Source: Bacteroidales bacterium
GTDB lineage: Bacteria; Bacteroidota; Bacteroidia; Bacteroidales; P3
Reading direction: 5' to 3'
Length of the DNA stretch: 37,902 nucleotides
Assembly: GCA_024400665.1 (NCBI GenBank)
Contig: JAKSML010000015.1
Coordinates: 1 to 37,902 of the forward strand
Positions 17,275 through 28,600 of the stretch are shown here, one piece after another (within the stretch, counting starts at the first letter, position 1; every line of letters starts with the position of its first letter). The translations under genes were made by a program, and so were the position numbers. The notes under the pieces were generated by a model. The model was given only the letters and a program-made list of their open reading frames with translations, was not told the DNA's origin and searched no databases.

Positions 17275-18510
17275 ATGAGAACTTTAGTAAAGAATATCAA
17301 ATCCCTGCTCCAGGTTGAGCAGAATCCTCGTTTGAAAGTGTGCGGCGCCGACATGGCCCGCATCGACCATATCGAAAATGCCTACCTCATCGTCGAGGAC
17401 GACAAGATTGCTGCTTTCGGCCCCATGTCGGAGCTGAAGGAGCAGACCTTCGACAAAGAGGTTGACGCTACAGACCGCATGGTGCTGCCTTCGTTCTGCG
17501 ACTCTCACACCCACCTTGTCTATGCCGGCAGTCGTGAGATAGAGTATATCGACAAGATCCGAGGCCTCTCCTACGACGAGATCGCCAAGCGCGGCGGCGG
17601 CATCCTCAACAGCGCCAAGCGCGTGCAGGAGGCCTCCGAAGAACAGCTCTACGAGGACGCTATGGCCCGTCTGGAGCAGATCATTGGCTTTGGCACAGGC
17701 GCTGTGGAAATCAAGTCGGGCTACGGTATGACCCCCGAGGCTGAGCTGAAGATGCTCCGCGTCATCCGCCGTCTCCGCGAGAACAGCCCTCTCACCATTC
17801 GCGCCACCCTTCTCGGCGCTCACGGCATTCCCATGGAGTATCGTGGCTGTCAGGAGAAGTTCGTTGACCTTGTCATCGATAAGATGATACCCCAAGCAGC
17901 CGATGAGGGCTTGGCCGACTTCATCGACGTGTTCTGCGACGCAGGCTTCTTCACTGTCGAGGACACCGAGCGAATGCTTGAGGCTGGCGCCAAATACGGT
18001 ATGCGTCCCAAGATTCACGCCAACGAGATGGCTTGCTCTGGCGGCATACAGTGCGCTGTGAAGTACGACGCTCTCTCGTGCGACCACCTTGAATACACTG
18101 GCGATGAAGAGATTAAATGTCTCCTCGGTTCCAACACGATGCCCACCGTGCTGCCCGGCGCCGCCTTCTTCCTCAACATGCAGCACGCCCCCGTGCGCAA
18201 GATGATGGGGGCAGGTCTCCCCGTGGCTATGGCCTCGGACTACAACCCCGGCTCATCGCCCTCGGGCAATATGCAGCTCATCCTCTCTTTCGCCTGCGTG
18301 AACTACCGTATGCTTCCCGAAGAGGCCATCAACGCCACCACCATCAACAGCGGCTACGCTATGGGCGTGAGCGATATGCTCGGCTCTATCGCCGTGGGCA
18401 AGAAGGCCAACTTCTACCTTACCACCAAGATTCCCACATACGAGTTCCTGCCCTATGCCTACGGCGAGAACAAGGTCTATAAGGCTTTCCTGAACGGCAA
18501 AGAGGTGTGA
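17275..18510 (+). CDS. hutI: Imidazolonepropionase
   Basis: 411-residue amidohydrolase-family enzyme that hydrolyses 4-imidazolone-5-propionate to N-formimino-L-glutamate, the third step of histidine degradation. The metal-binding HxH is in [18 protein letters not shown] (His near 78 and 80). [14 protein letters not shown] and [13 protein letters not shown] are all family signatures, so the enzyme looks intact. The other hut genes (hutH, hutU, formiminotransferase), usually clustered with it, are not in this window; instead it sits between ruvB (80 bp upstream) and lolD (4 bp downstream). Confidence 0.96.
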   Translation: MRTLVKNIKSLLQVEQNPRLKVCGADMARIDHIENAYLIVEDDKIAAFGPMSELKEQTFDKEVDATDRMVLPSFCDSHTHLVYAGSREIEYIDKIRGLSYDEIAKRGGGILNSAKRVQEASEEQLYEDAMARLEQIIGFGTGAVEIKSGYGMTPEAELKMLRVIRRLRENSPLTIRATLLGAHGIPMEYRGCQEKFVDLVIDKMIPQAADEGLADFIDVFCDAGFFTVEDTERMLEAGAKYGMRPKIHANEMACSGGIQCAVKYDALSCDHLEYTGDEEIKCLLGSNTMPTVLPGAAFFLNMQHAPVRKMMGAGLPVAMASDYNPGSSPSGNMQLILSFACVNYRMLPEEAINATTINSGYAMGVSDMLGSIAVGKKANFYLTTKIPTYEFLPYAYGENKVYKAFLNGKEV

Positions 18511-18514
18511 GGCT

Positions 18515-19168
18515 ATGATCAGAATAGAGAACCTCAATAAGTCATACGGCGACCTGCATGTGCTGCGCGACATCAACTTGTCTATCAATAAGGCTGAGGT
18601 GGTGAGCGTGGTAGGTGCTTCGGGCGCAGGCAAGACCACCTTGCTGCAGATCCTCGGTACTCTCGACCGCCCCGACAGCGGACATATCTTCTACGACAAA
18701 GAAGATGTCACCACGTTGGACGAGAAGGCTTTGGCGCGTTTCCGCAACCGCAACATCGGCTTTGTATTCCAGTTCCACAACCTCTTGCCCGAGTTCACGG
18801 CTTTGGAGAATGTGTGCCTGCCGGCACTGATAGCTGGACGCTCCATGGAGGAGGCTGTCGCGGAGGCTATGCCGCTGCTGAAGTTCCTGAATGTCGAGGC
18901 GCGTGCGCATCACAAGCCGTCGCAGATTTCGGGCGGCGAGCAGCAGCGCTTTGCAGTGGCAAGGGCTTTGATTAACCACCCCGCCGTGGTGCTTGCTGAC
19001 GAGCCTTCGGGCAACCTCGACACCCATCATGCCGAGGAACTGCACGACCTCTTCTTCCAGCTTCGCGACCAATATCAGCAGACCTTCGTGATTGTTACTC
19101 ACAACACGGCTCTTGCTCAGAAGTCCGACCGTCAGATCTTGATGAAAGACGGCATGATAGAACAATAA
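18515..19168 (+). CDS. lolD: Lipoprotein-releasing-type ABC transporter ATPase (LolD/MacB-like)
   Basis: 217-residue ATPase of the LolD/MacB/FtsE group, which powers extraction of lipoproteins from the inner membrane with LolC/E-type permeases. Walker A is [11 protein letters not shown] (~33-43), the Q-loop region [18 protein letters not shown] is the LolD/MacB hallmark, the signature is [15 protein letters not shown], and Walker B is [12 protein letters not shown]. The permease is not adjacent, as is usual in Bacteroidota. It starts 4 bp after hutI and ends 33 bp before rlmB, so it is co-transcribed with both. A role with another MacB-type permease is possible. Confidence 0.88.
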   Translation: MIRIENLNKSYGDLHVLRDINLSINKAEVVSVVGASGAGKTTLLQILGTLDRPDSGHIFYDKEDVTTLDEKALARFRNRNIGFVFQFHNLLPEFTALENVCLPALIAGRSMEEAVAEAMPLLKFLNVEARAHHKPSQISGGEQQRFAVARALINHPAVVLADEPSGNLDTHHAEELHDLFFQLRDQYQQTFVIVTHNTALAQKSDRQILMKDGMIEQ

Positions 19169-19201
19169 ATCAATTTCTTTATCCGACGAAAAAATATCAT
19201 T

Positions 19202-19978
19202 ATGATACTGAAAAAACAGACCCCGCAATCCGAGGCCCACAGCCCTAAATCCGAGACCACCATCTATGGTCTGCGTCCTGTCATTGAGGCTATCGATGGC
19301 GACACCCGCATCGATAAAGTCCTCATCCAGAACGGCCTCTCAGGCCCTCTTGCCGGCGAACTGAAAGGTCGCATCCGCGACAACAACATTCCCTTCCAGT
19401 TTGTTCCCATAGAGAAGCTCAACCGTCTTGCCAAAGGCAACCATCAGGGCGTTGTGGCTCTGATATCGCCCATCGAGTACAAGCAGGCCTTAGACCTTAT
19501 TCCGCAGCTTATGGAGGGCGAGAAAGCCCCCTTGGTGCTGATGCTTGACCATGTCACGGATGTGCGTAATTTCGGTGCTATTGTGCGTACTGCGGAATGC
19601 ACGGGTGTAGATGCTGTCGTCATCCCCGACCATGGTAGTGCGCAGGTTGGCGATGATGCTGTGAAGACCTCGTCGGGTGCCTTGCTGCGTATGCCCATCT
19701 GCCGTGAGCAGAACCTCAAGACGGTGCTTAACCTTGCCAAGCAGTGCGGCATGCAGATTGTGACTGCCACCGAGAAGGGCGCTACAGACTATCTCGAAGT
19801 CGATTTCAAGAAGCCCACGCTGCTCATCATGGGCGCCGAAGAGACAGGTATCAGCCCTGAGCTTCTCAAGCTCGCTGACGCACGTGCCAAACTTCCTATC
19901 CTGGGACAGGTGCAGTCGCTTAACGTGAGCGTGGCTGCCGCCGTATTCATGTACGAGGTGCTGCGTCAGAGAAGATAG
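19202..19978 (+). CDS. rlmB: 23S rRNA 2'-O-methyltransferase RlmB (TrmH/SpoU family)
   Basis: 258-residue SPOUT methyltransferase; the family methylates the 2'-OH of G2251 in 23S rRNA. The N-terminal substrate-binding domain (IYGLRPVIEAI, then KGNHQGVVALIS) is followed by the knotted catalytic domain with motif 1 NFGAIVRTAE, motif 2 LLIMGAEETGIS and motif 3 QSLNVSVAAAVFMYE. The N-terminus has ~20 extra low-complexity residues before IYGLRP. It is last in its run, with a terminator 50 bp downstream. A different TrmH-family target cannot be fully excluded. Confidence 0.92.
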   Translation: MILKKQTPQSEAHSPKSETTIYGLRPVIEAIDGDTRIDKVLIQNGLSGPLAGELKGRIRDNNIPFQFVPIEKLNRLAKGNHQGVVALISPIEYKQALDLIPQLMEGEKAPLVLMLDHVTDVRNFGAIVRTAECTGVDAVVIPDHGSAQVGDDAVKTSSGALLRMPICREQNLKTVLNLAKQCGMQIVTATEKGATDYLEVDFKKPTLLIMGAEETGISPELLKLADARAKLPILGQVQSLNVSVAAAVFMYEVLRQRR

Positions 19979-20029
19979 CCTCTTTCCTCAGCCAAGATTT
20001 TGAAGCCCTCATCGGCTTCGTCCAATAGG

Positions 20030-20059
20030 GGAGTCCTTAGCAATAGGGACTCCTTTTTT
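20030..20059 (+). terminator. Rho-independent terminator after rlmB
   Basis: A 7-bp stem, GGAGTCC (20030-20036) with GGACTCC (20047-20053), a 10-nt loop and a run of six T. It closes the ruvB-hutI-lolD-rlmB transcript. Confidence 0.85.
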
Positions 20060-20111
20060 AGCATAAAGAGCAGGTGAAGTTTCGAGATTTCTGTGAATTT
20101 TAGGGAAGGGG

Positions 20112-20225
20112 CATTCGATAGATTCGATTCATTCGACTATCTCAATAGCTGTTTCTAATTATACTGAAATTCAGTGTTTTATTGCTGAAACATGTGTCGG
20201 TAGAAGGAGTCGAATGAATCGAATG
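20112..20225. repeat. 9-bp satellite copies in inverted arrangement
   Basis: Three units read CATTCGATA, GATTCGATT, CATTCGACT (20112-20138), and two units in the opposite sense read AGTCGAATG, AATCGAATG (20208-20225). The facing arms 20121-20138 and 20208-20225 are complementary at 17 of 18 positions around a 69-nt loop. It lies between the convergent rlmB and flotillin genes. Confidence 0.85.
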
Positions 20226-20273
20226 CGTGGGGTGGAAGCGGCGGTGAGGAGCCTGCTGTGAGGCTCCATGCGG

Positions 20274-21773
20274 CTACTTCTTGAGGTTGACGTCAGAATC
20301 GGTGTCGAGCTTGACGTTGCGGGTTGTCTTGGCCTCGATGGTGTTGGCCTTCATGATGCTGGCGAGGTTGACGCCTGTGGCGGACTCGATGACGTCGAAG
20401 GTCTGCTTAATGACCGTGGGGACGGCGCCGGAGACGCTGGCGGCATCGTTTCCGCTGGTGCCATAGACGTTCATGTTGTCGATGGCGCTGAGCGGCGTAG
20501 CCACGTTCTTGGCGGTCTCGGGGATGATGTTGACGAGCATGTCGAGGATGGCGGCTTGGCCGTATTCCTTGTAGGCGTCGGCCTTCTTCTGCATGGCTTC
20601 GGCCTCGGCGATACCCTTCTTTTCGATGGCGACAGCCTCGGCCTCGCCGGCACATCTAATCTTATAGGCTTCGGCCTCACCGAGCGATTTGATACCTTCG
20701 GCTTCGAGCATCATCGACTGCTTCTTAGCCTCGGCACGGGCTATGGCTGCGCGGGCTTCTTGCTCGGCACGATAGGCCTCGGCCTCGGCGTTGCGCTTGC
20801 TCTGCTCGAGGGCAGCCTCAGCGTTCACCTCGATTTGATATTTGTCGGCATCGGCCTGTTTCTGCACCATGGCGCGGAGCTCGTTCTCGCGAATCTTGAC
20901 CTTCTCTGCTGTCAGTTCCTGCTCACGTTTTGTCTGTTCAATCTGGGCATCTACAGTCTTGACATTGATTACTTTGCGCTGCTCTTGCTCCTGGATGCTG
21001 TAGGCGGCATCTGCCTCAGCCTTCTTGATATCTTCGAGCACCTTCAGCTCGGCGCGTTTGATGGAGAGCTGGTTCTGCTTGATGGCGATTTCGGTCTGAG
21101 CCTCGACCTGCACATCGTTGGCGTCCTTGCTTGCGCGGGCCTGAGCCTGGGCAATGTCGCGCTCTGCCTCTGCCTTGGTGATGGCGGCGTTCTTCTTAAT
21201 AGAATAGGTATTATCGGCGCCGAGGTCGCGGATGAGGTTGTTCTCGTCGGTGATGTTCTGGATGTTGCAGCTGATGATTCTGAGGCCGAGGGCGTTCATA
21301 TCCATCTGGGCCTTAGACATGATTTGGTCGCTGAACTTGTCGCGGTCGATGTTGATTTCGGTGAGGGTCAGTGAGCCTGTCACCTCGCGCATGTTGCCCT
21401 CAAGCGAGTCCTGCACCTGCTTGGAAATTTCGGCGGAGGTCATGTTGAGGAAGTTCTTGGCAGAGAGACGGATACCCTCTTGGTCGGGGAGCACCTGCAG
21501 CTTGGCCACGGCATCGACATTGACGTTGATGAAGTCCTTGGTAGGGATGGCTACGTTGGTCTTGATATCGACGGTCACCTGGCCGAGATAGACCTTGTCG
21601 AGGCGTTCGAGGAGAGGAATGCGGAGGCCGCCCTTGCCGATATAGATACGCGGCTTGCGGTTGAGGCCGGAGACGATGTATGCCACCGAAGGAGGTGCCT
21701 TGATGTAGCTGATAAAGATGACGAACAGGGTCAGGATGGCCACGATGATGATGATGGTTGCGGTTGTTGACAT
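20274..21773 (-). CDS. Flotillin / SPFH-domain membrane protein
   Basis: 499-residue flotillin-like protein, which organises membrane microdomains. One N-terminal membrane helix (TATIIIIVAILTLFVIFISYI) precedes the SPFH/PHB domain (YIVSGLNRKPRIYIGKGG to about residue 190). A long Ala/Glu/Lys-rich coiled-coil stalk with EA repeats (AEAEAYRAEQEARAAIARAEAKKQ) and a flotillin C-terminal region follow. I chose ATG 21773 because the promoter at 21948-21978 overlaps the upstream in-frame ATG at 21977, which therefore cannot be transcribed from it. Many flotillins are paired with an NfeD protein; none is adjacent. The predicted leader is long (about 165 nt). Confidence 0.92.
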   Translation of the reverse strand: MSTTATIIIIVAILTLFVIFISYIKAPPSVAYIVSGLNRKPRIYIGKGGLRIPLLERLDKVYLGQVTVDIKTNVAIPTKDFINVNVDAVAKLQVLPDQEGIRLSAKNFLNMTSAEISKQVQDSLEGNMREVTGSLTLTEINIDRDKFSDQIMSKAQMDMNALGLRIISCNIQNITDENNLIRDLGADNTYSIKKNAAITKAEAERDIAQAQARASKDANDVQVEAQTEIAIKQNQLSIKRAELKVLEDIKKAEADAAYSIQEQEQRKVINVKTVDAQIEQTKREQELTAEKVKIRENELRAMVQKQADADKYQIEVNAEAALEQSKRNAEAEAYRAEQEARAAIARAEAKKQSMMLEAEGIKSLGEAEAYKIRCAGEAEAVAIEKKGIAEAEAMQKKADAYKEYGQAAILDMLVNIIPETAKNVATPLSAIDNMNVYGTSGNDAASVSGAVPTVIKQTFDVIESATGVNLASIMKANTIEAKTTRNVKLDTDSDVNLKK

Positions 21774-21947
21774 GGTTCTTTTTTGCGGGCTCTGCAAGGT
21801 TTGTTTGTCGGCATCCGAGGGCGGCGAGGGCCCATAAATCCGCCCGGAGGCTGGGAGGCGGCAAAGCTGCTCTCGGAGGTGCTGCCAAAGAGGTAAATAG
21901 ATGACTCTTGGCAGTTTGCGGAGATGCAGATGTGGCCAAATCCGTTG

Positions 21948-21978
21948 CAAATATACGAAAATAAATCGATATAGCAAG
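21948..21978 (-). promoter_or_regulatory. Promoter of flotillin gene
   Basis: On the minus strand, CTTG (complement of 21975-21978), a 19-bp spacer and TATATTTG (complement of 21948-21955). The -7 box is a full match and the -33 box has one mismatch. It decides the start codon of the flotillin gene. Confidence 0.75.
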
Positions 21979-22159
21979 CCTTTTGCGGAAATAAATTCGC
22001 AACTGTGTGATATTCAGATAGGCATAGTTTCTTTAGATGTGCTTTCTGTTCTCTGATATTTTGTCGGGAGGTGAGCTTTTTAACGCTCCATTTTAAGAAA
22101 TGGGGAGGTCGAAAACAGGCTCAAAAAAGTGACGAAAAAAGTTCGCGGAAGAGCCCTCC

Positions 22160-22240
22160 AAGCTCCGCCTATAGGAGTGGAGGTAGAGCGGAGCTAAGGC
22201 GGAGGTAAGGCGGAGGTAAGGCGGAGCTATGGCGGAGCTT
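22160..22240 (-). repeat. 11-bp tandem repeat, locus 4 (5 units, inverted, plus a facing unit)
   Basis: Five tandem units on the minus strand (22186-22240; read on plus as GAGCGGAGCTA, AGGCGGAGGTA twice, AGGCGGAGCTA, TGGCGGAGCTT). One facing unit, AAGCTCCGCCT, lies at 22160-22170, so the tract can fold back on itself. Confidence 0.87.
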
Positions 22241-22531
22241 CAAAAGGGCATTTCGGAGGGGTGGGAGAGGGCTTCGAGAGGCGGCCCCAAAGATGCGAAA
22301 AAAAAGGGCAGGAGAAGGCCTTTTTTAACATTTCGCTTTTCGAAATCATAAAAAAACATAAAAGTCGAGGGACGAGGGTAAGAAAACGGGCTTTTCGAGG
22401 ACTTATATAGTGCGCTTTATCTTGCGTGGATTGAGACGTTTGGGGCGGTGAAATGAGGCAAAGAGCCTGTGCAAAAGGGCGGCAGTAGGACGATGTGGTA
22501 ATCTAAAATATATATAAAAGTAAAAAAAAAT

Positions 22532-22562
22532 GTTGCCAATTCATTTTTTATTCGTAAATTTG
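22532..22562 (+). promoter_or_regulatory. Promoter of giant T9SS surface-protein gene
   Basis: GTTG at 22532-22535, a 19-bp spacer and TAAATTTG at 22555-22562. The -7 box is a full match and the -33 box has one mismatch. The predicted leader is about 80 nt. Confidence 0.75.
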
Positions 22563-22651
22563 TACTTTCAAAATAGTCTATTTTCGCGGTGCGGAAAGGG
22601 ATTATTGTGAAGTATAACATGCTGAAAATAAATAATAAATAAATAACATAA

Positions 22652-25600
22652 ATGAAAAAAAGGTTTTTGCTTTTTGGACTGATTTTTGCTGTAATGGCAT
22701 TCACGTCCCGTGCTCAAATCTACGAAATGTACTCACAAAATTTCGAGACGGGCACACCTGTGACCTACACGGTATCGGGTGCAGCAGCTACCCAGACTAA
22801 CATCGTGTCCGGCGGACAGCGAGCAATGAAGCTGACGCCGTCGCAGACCGACACGGTGAGGATGGTGTTGGACACGATCGATTTTTCGGCTAATGCTACG
22901 CTGAACTACTTCACCTTGGAGTTCCAGCACATTGCTTTTGCAAATGCTACGGGTAGTATCAACAGGGTAAGTGTTTGTAACATCGTGGCCAAGCTGCCCG
23001 GACAGTCATCGTGGACGACGTTGGGCTCATCGCAGTACAATACGCGTGGCGAGTACTCTGTCGAGTTCCTCAGCACCTCCTCCTTCTACCAGCAGTCGTA
23101 TCCTGACTGGGAGGGCGTCAACTCACCGAACAATACGCTATGGAAGCCAGAGCGTTTCGACCTGGAGCAGCTTTTCCAGGGTGTTCCTGCGCAAGACAGG
23201 AAGCTGATCATCGCCTTCGAGGTCAACCGACGCAACAGGTCGGCAGGCCAGGAGGGCTGGTTCATCGACGATATCCGCGTGCGTGCCTCCAGTCAGCAGA
23301 TTGTGACTCCTGCCATCCAAATGGTTGCATATCCCGACCATCTGAATTATCCCAGCAGCCGTGGCGCCAAGGTGGTTGCTGACGTCACCACCACGGTGTC
23401 GCAGGGCATCAATGGCGACTCTGTGTATGCCGTCTATCGCGTGGGCAACAGCAATGTGGAGCATCGCGCCTATCTTTCCCGCGTGCCCGGCACCAACCGC
23501 TTCACGGGCCGCATCCCGTTCTATGGCTATGATACGCTGATGCACTATCATATTGTGGCCAAGGACTCGACCAACAACCATAACACGGTCTATTTCCCCA
23601 AGAACTCAAGCCAGTGGCTGACATATAAATGCGTGCGAGGCAAGACCAACTCGCAGCGCTATATCGGCACGACAACCAATAACTCGGCCTTCCCCTTCAT
23701 CGGCTATGCCGACAATAGGTCGGAGTTTATCTACGATAGTGCCATGATGGCGGAGCTCGGCTTCGGCCCCGGCGCCATCAATAAGTTCACCTTCACGATT
23801 ACTGCTGCTCCGGTCGATATCCATCGTCCGCATCTGCAGTTCCGTATGGCCAACGCACCCACCTCGCAGCTCCGCACGAATACGATGACCACGTTTACGA
23901 AGAATATGCAGATTGTGTATGATTCGGCATTCACTATCGAGCGTGCTTCGGCCAACTCTACGAAGACTATCAATCTTCAGGATACCTTCTTCTATGCAGG
24001 TAGCGACCTGATTGTCCAGGTGTTCTACGATGGCACCCAGGACCCTGCCGCCACCAGCGTTCACCATATCCCCACGGCAGCCAACAAGGTCTCCCTGTTC
24101 TTGGCAGGCCATGAGGCTGCAATGAACTACAACGCCTTCTCGGACCCCGCCTTCGACCTCGGCGACCCCGCCACGACACGTCCTCTCATGCAGTTCTTCG
24201 AGACTGAGAACGTGCCTCTGGTTTATGACTGCGGCGTTTCCTCTCTGGCATACCCCAGCTTCGATGTTCCTTGTAACATCGGCACAGACTCTGTTGTGGT
24301 ATGGCTGAAGAACTACGGCGTCCATCCCATGAATGCTGTCCGCATCACCTATCGTATCGATAACCGCGCTCCTGTGTCGTATGACTGGACCGGCACCTTG
24401 AACGGTGGCGACAGCATCCGCGTGCTTGTCAACCCCGCTGAGTCTTTCACCGTGGGTTATCACACGATGCGTGCATGGGTTGAAGACACCATGACTTGCG
24501 ACAGCCTTCGCGTGCGCGACCACGAACCATATAATGATACTTGCTTCTCGCCCTTCAGCTCGTGCGACGGCCCCTATAGCGGCGTCCGCACCGTGGGCAC
24601 AGGCTCAAGCGCCAACTTCTCCTCGCTGGAGAACTGCCTCTATGTGCTGAGCCGCTGCGGTATCGATGGTCCTCTTACCATCAAGCTGCCCGCCGGCGTA
24701 TATGGCGTGACTAAGTTCCCCTACATCCCCGGCACCTCGGCAACCAACCAGGTGACTTTCGAGCCTGCCACGGCTACCGCACAGGTCACCTTCCGCCGTC
24801 CTCGTGGCGGCTCGGGCGCTGTCAATGTTCCCGCCTTGGTCGATATGTCCGAGGCTCGCGGCATCCGCTTCAACAATATCCGCTTCAGCAACGGCATGTA
24901 CTCCGACAACCGTTGCGACGTTCTGGTTCAGCTCGGCCCCAACAGTGCCCACAGCCAGTTCGAGAACTGTACGTTTGTCGATAGCAACACCGTCACCAAC
25001 TCTGCACAGGCACTGCTCCACACGGGTGAGTCTGACTCCGTGCTGGTGACGAACTGCTCGTTCTACGGCGGTATCATTGGCGCCGACGTTCGCGGTCTCG
25101 CTCCCGACAATCGCGCATGGCACAACATCGTCCAGTTCTGTAACTTCACCAAGCAGGTCAACACCGCTATCAGCATCATCAACCAGAGCGACGTCCTCAT
25201 CGATAGTAACTTTGTGAACGATGTGCTGACCAACGCCAGCTACATCATCCTCGGACAGTATGTGTATGACGGCAGCCGCATCGTTCGTAACAGAGTCTTC
25301 TCTTCGACGGGCTCCAGCTGTATCGGTGTCTCCGACATGCACGGTAGCAGTAATAATTATTGTATCATTGCTAATAATATGTTGGTGTCGCTCGACGATG
25401 GTACCAGCAACATGCTCACCACTCCGTTGAACGTCATCCAGGGCTCCTATATCAAGGCAGTGTTCAACTCTGTCAGAATGAACGCTCCTACGCGTGTCAA
25501 CGTGGCAGCAGCCACCTTCGGCGGCGGTCTGTTGAGCAACAGCTATTTCCAGAACAACGTCGTCGCAACCTTCGATACGGTCAACTATGCTTTCTCCTTC

Positions 25601-28600
25601 ATTCCCGGCAACAATGCCGCTACGCTCCATGTTGATCACAACTGCTACTACTCCGTGAGCGGTGTCCTCAACAAGCTCGGCGGTAGCACCAACTACAGCA
25701 ACCTCAACCAGTGGCGTGCAGCAGTGCCTGGCGATGTGGGATCCGTTGTTGGCAACCCCAACTACACGAACGGCTCCGTCTGCCGCGTCGATCTGCGTTC
25801 CTTCAACGCCCTGCTGCGTAACGTGGGTACGCCTGTCCCCGAGGTGACGGTTGACCTTTTCGGCTCTACCCGTAATGCCACGGCTCCCAGCTTGGGCGCT
25901 TACGAGGTCACGGCCCTCTCTATCGACTTCACCCCCGTCGAGTTTGTCACTCCTTACGAGGACTACTGCGGCGCACCTTCCAACATTCCTGTCGAGGTGG
26001 CTATCCGCAACACTGGTAACGGTACTTATACCTATAGCACCTCTCACCCCATCACGGTCTCCTACAGCATCGACAACGGTCCTGTGCAGAACTTCCAGGT
26101 GACGCGCGGCTGCGGCCCCAACGACACCCTCCACTTCCTCTCCACCCGCACGATGTCCTTGCCCAGCGGCCCCAACAATACCGATAAGACCTATACCATC
26201 AGATGGTGGGTGAAGTGCAACCTCGACCCCGACGACCTGAACGATACCAACACCTATACCGTCCTTTCTCGCTATGCAGCTCCCGCTCCCACGGTCATCA
26301 ACATGAATGTGGCCTACAACACGGCAGCTACCATCACCCCGACCGCAGGCATCAACACCTGGCCCGTGAGCCACTACACCAACTCGGGCAACGGCCGTCA
26401 GCAGCGTTCGGGCATCTCCTGGTATCATGAGATTGACGACACGGCCAAGTTCTTCTATGGTCCCACCCTCGTCACCGATCCTCTCTTCGACGATACCACC
26501 TTCTACATTTCGCAGAAACGTAACCTCCCCTTGGTGAAGATTACCGAGGTCCAGGTGAACCGCACGGCTACGGGTGCTACCAATCCTCAGCCCTCATACA
26601 TGAACACTTCCACGAACTTTGCCGTCGAGCTCACCAACTGCGGTGACTATCCTGCCGACCTCGAAGGCGACTCCATCATCGTTGTTCAGGCCTCTGGCCA
26701 GCCCAAGATCTGGGTGCTGCCTCGTGTCACTATCGAGCCCGGCGCCAACTTGCTGCTCCAGTTCAAGGCAATGACGACCCCCAGCGACTCCACGCGTACC
26801 ATCTTCTCCCCGAGCACTGCTGTTGTCGCACCCGCCTACACTACCACCTTCGGCGTCATCTATCGCGATGGTCATGGTATTGCCGATGCAGTGCCTTTCA
26901 ATACAGGCATTACAACCTCGACCAACTGGACAAGCCAGAACGTCCCCATGGCAGTCTGGTCTGGCACTCCTATTAACTTGTCACAAGGCGGCTGCTTGGT
27001 CACGCCTCCTGTCAATACTCCCACAGCAGGTGCTCGCCGCATTTCCTGGCCCACTGCCGCTGCTACGACTAACCCCACCTCATCGCCCTCTGCCAACCAG
27101 TGGCAGGTCGCTACCGCCGACCACCCCATGCACCTTGGCGAGACCGAGACCAACCTCATCCGCTACTACGATAACGGTTGCGAGGGTCTCCGCTCGGCCG
27201 TCAACGTCCACGTTACCAACGTGCCTAACAACGACCTTGCTGTCGATGAGCCTGTGGTCGATACCGGCTGTAACCTCACGGCTGCTGAGCCTGTCCTCGT
27301 GAACGTCCACAACTATGGCGCACAGACCGTCTCCAGCGTCACTGTAAAGTACAGCCTCAACAACGGCGCTACCGTGGCTTGCAGCGATGTGCTGCCTGTC
27401 GCCTTAGGACCTCGTTCCTCCTATCTCCACACCTTCTCCGTGCCGATCAATATGCACCAGGCTAAGGATTCGGTCTTCAATGTGAAGGTCTGGGTCGATG
27501 CCATCACCACCGATGCACTCCATACCAATGATACGAACAGTGGCTCCTTCCTCTCACGCTTCACGCCTGATGTGCCTGTTGTGACCACACCGCGTTCTGT
27601 CAACTATGGCGATACGCTTCATCTCACCGCTGGCGGCCTCGCAGGCAAAGCCCATGCAGCATGGTATGATGCTTCGCACAATCCTCTCGACACCACTACC
27701 GGCATGTTCGCCACGCCATACATCTATCACCCCGACACCTTCTTTGTCAAGGCTATCGCACTTGTCGATGTTCCGAGCACGCATGTTGGTACGCTTGCCA
27801 CATTGTGTAACAACAACTATCCTTCGCCCTACAATCCCAAGATGCGCTATGTCAAGGAGCAGTACCTCTTCACTGCTGACGAGATTCTCGCCGCAGGCCA
27901 CGAAGCAGGCACCATCACCTCTCTGTCGTTCTTCTTGGAGAGCCTCGGCGCCAACGTGTCCAGCTTCACCTATAGCTATTATACTATTAAGATGGGCACC
28001 ACCACACTTTCGACTTTTGCTAACGGCAACTTCATCAGCACTGGTCTGAACCAGGTCTATAACGCCAACAACCTTACCCTCGATGCAAGCAACATTGGCT
28101 GGGTGCACCACAAACTCAACACCCCCTTCGTTTGGAACGGCACCTCTAACATCATTATTGAGATTACCCGCGCACTGAACGCCGCAGGTCCCACTACTGG
28201 TGCTAACACCCGTTACACGGCAAAGCCCAACACGGTCATCACAAAACAGAATGCCTCCACCGACCAGGCTACCCAGGCTTCGGGAACTAAGGGTAACAAC
28301 CGTCCTGATGTCACATTCGGCTTCAACGAGCCTCAGGGCTGCGAAAGTGCCGAGACCGCCATCTTGGTCAATGTGGTTGGCGTGCCCAATGTGGATGCTT
28401 CCATCGAATGGCCCGCATCGCTCGACACGACGGTCATTGCTTCTTGCGACACCACCCACCTCGATGTCGTTCTGAAGAACATGGGTAACAATCCTATTGG
28501 CAACTACACCCTTCGCTACAAGATTGACAACAACAGCTGGCAGCAGACTACTGGCAATGCCAACAACCTCGGCCTCGGCTACAACCGTACCGTGCCGCTG

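Larger units (their letters stand above)
21774..22651. other. Divergent intergenic region, flotillin / giant T9SS gene
   Basis: No gene. It holds the ~165-nt flotillin leader, both divergent promoters, the 11-bp satellite (22160-22240) and a GC-rich stretch followed by an AT-rich tract before the giant gene. Confidence 0.65.
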
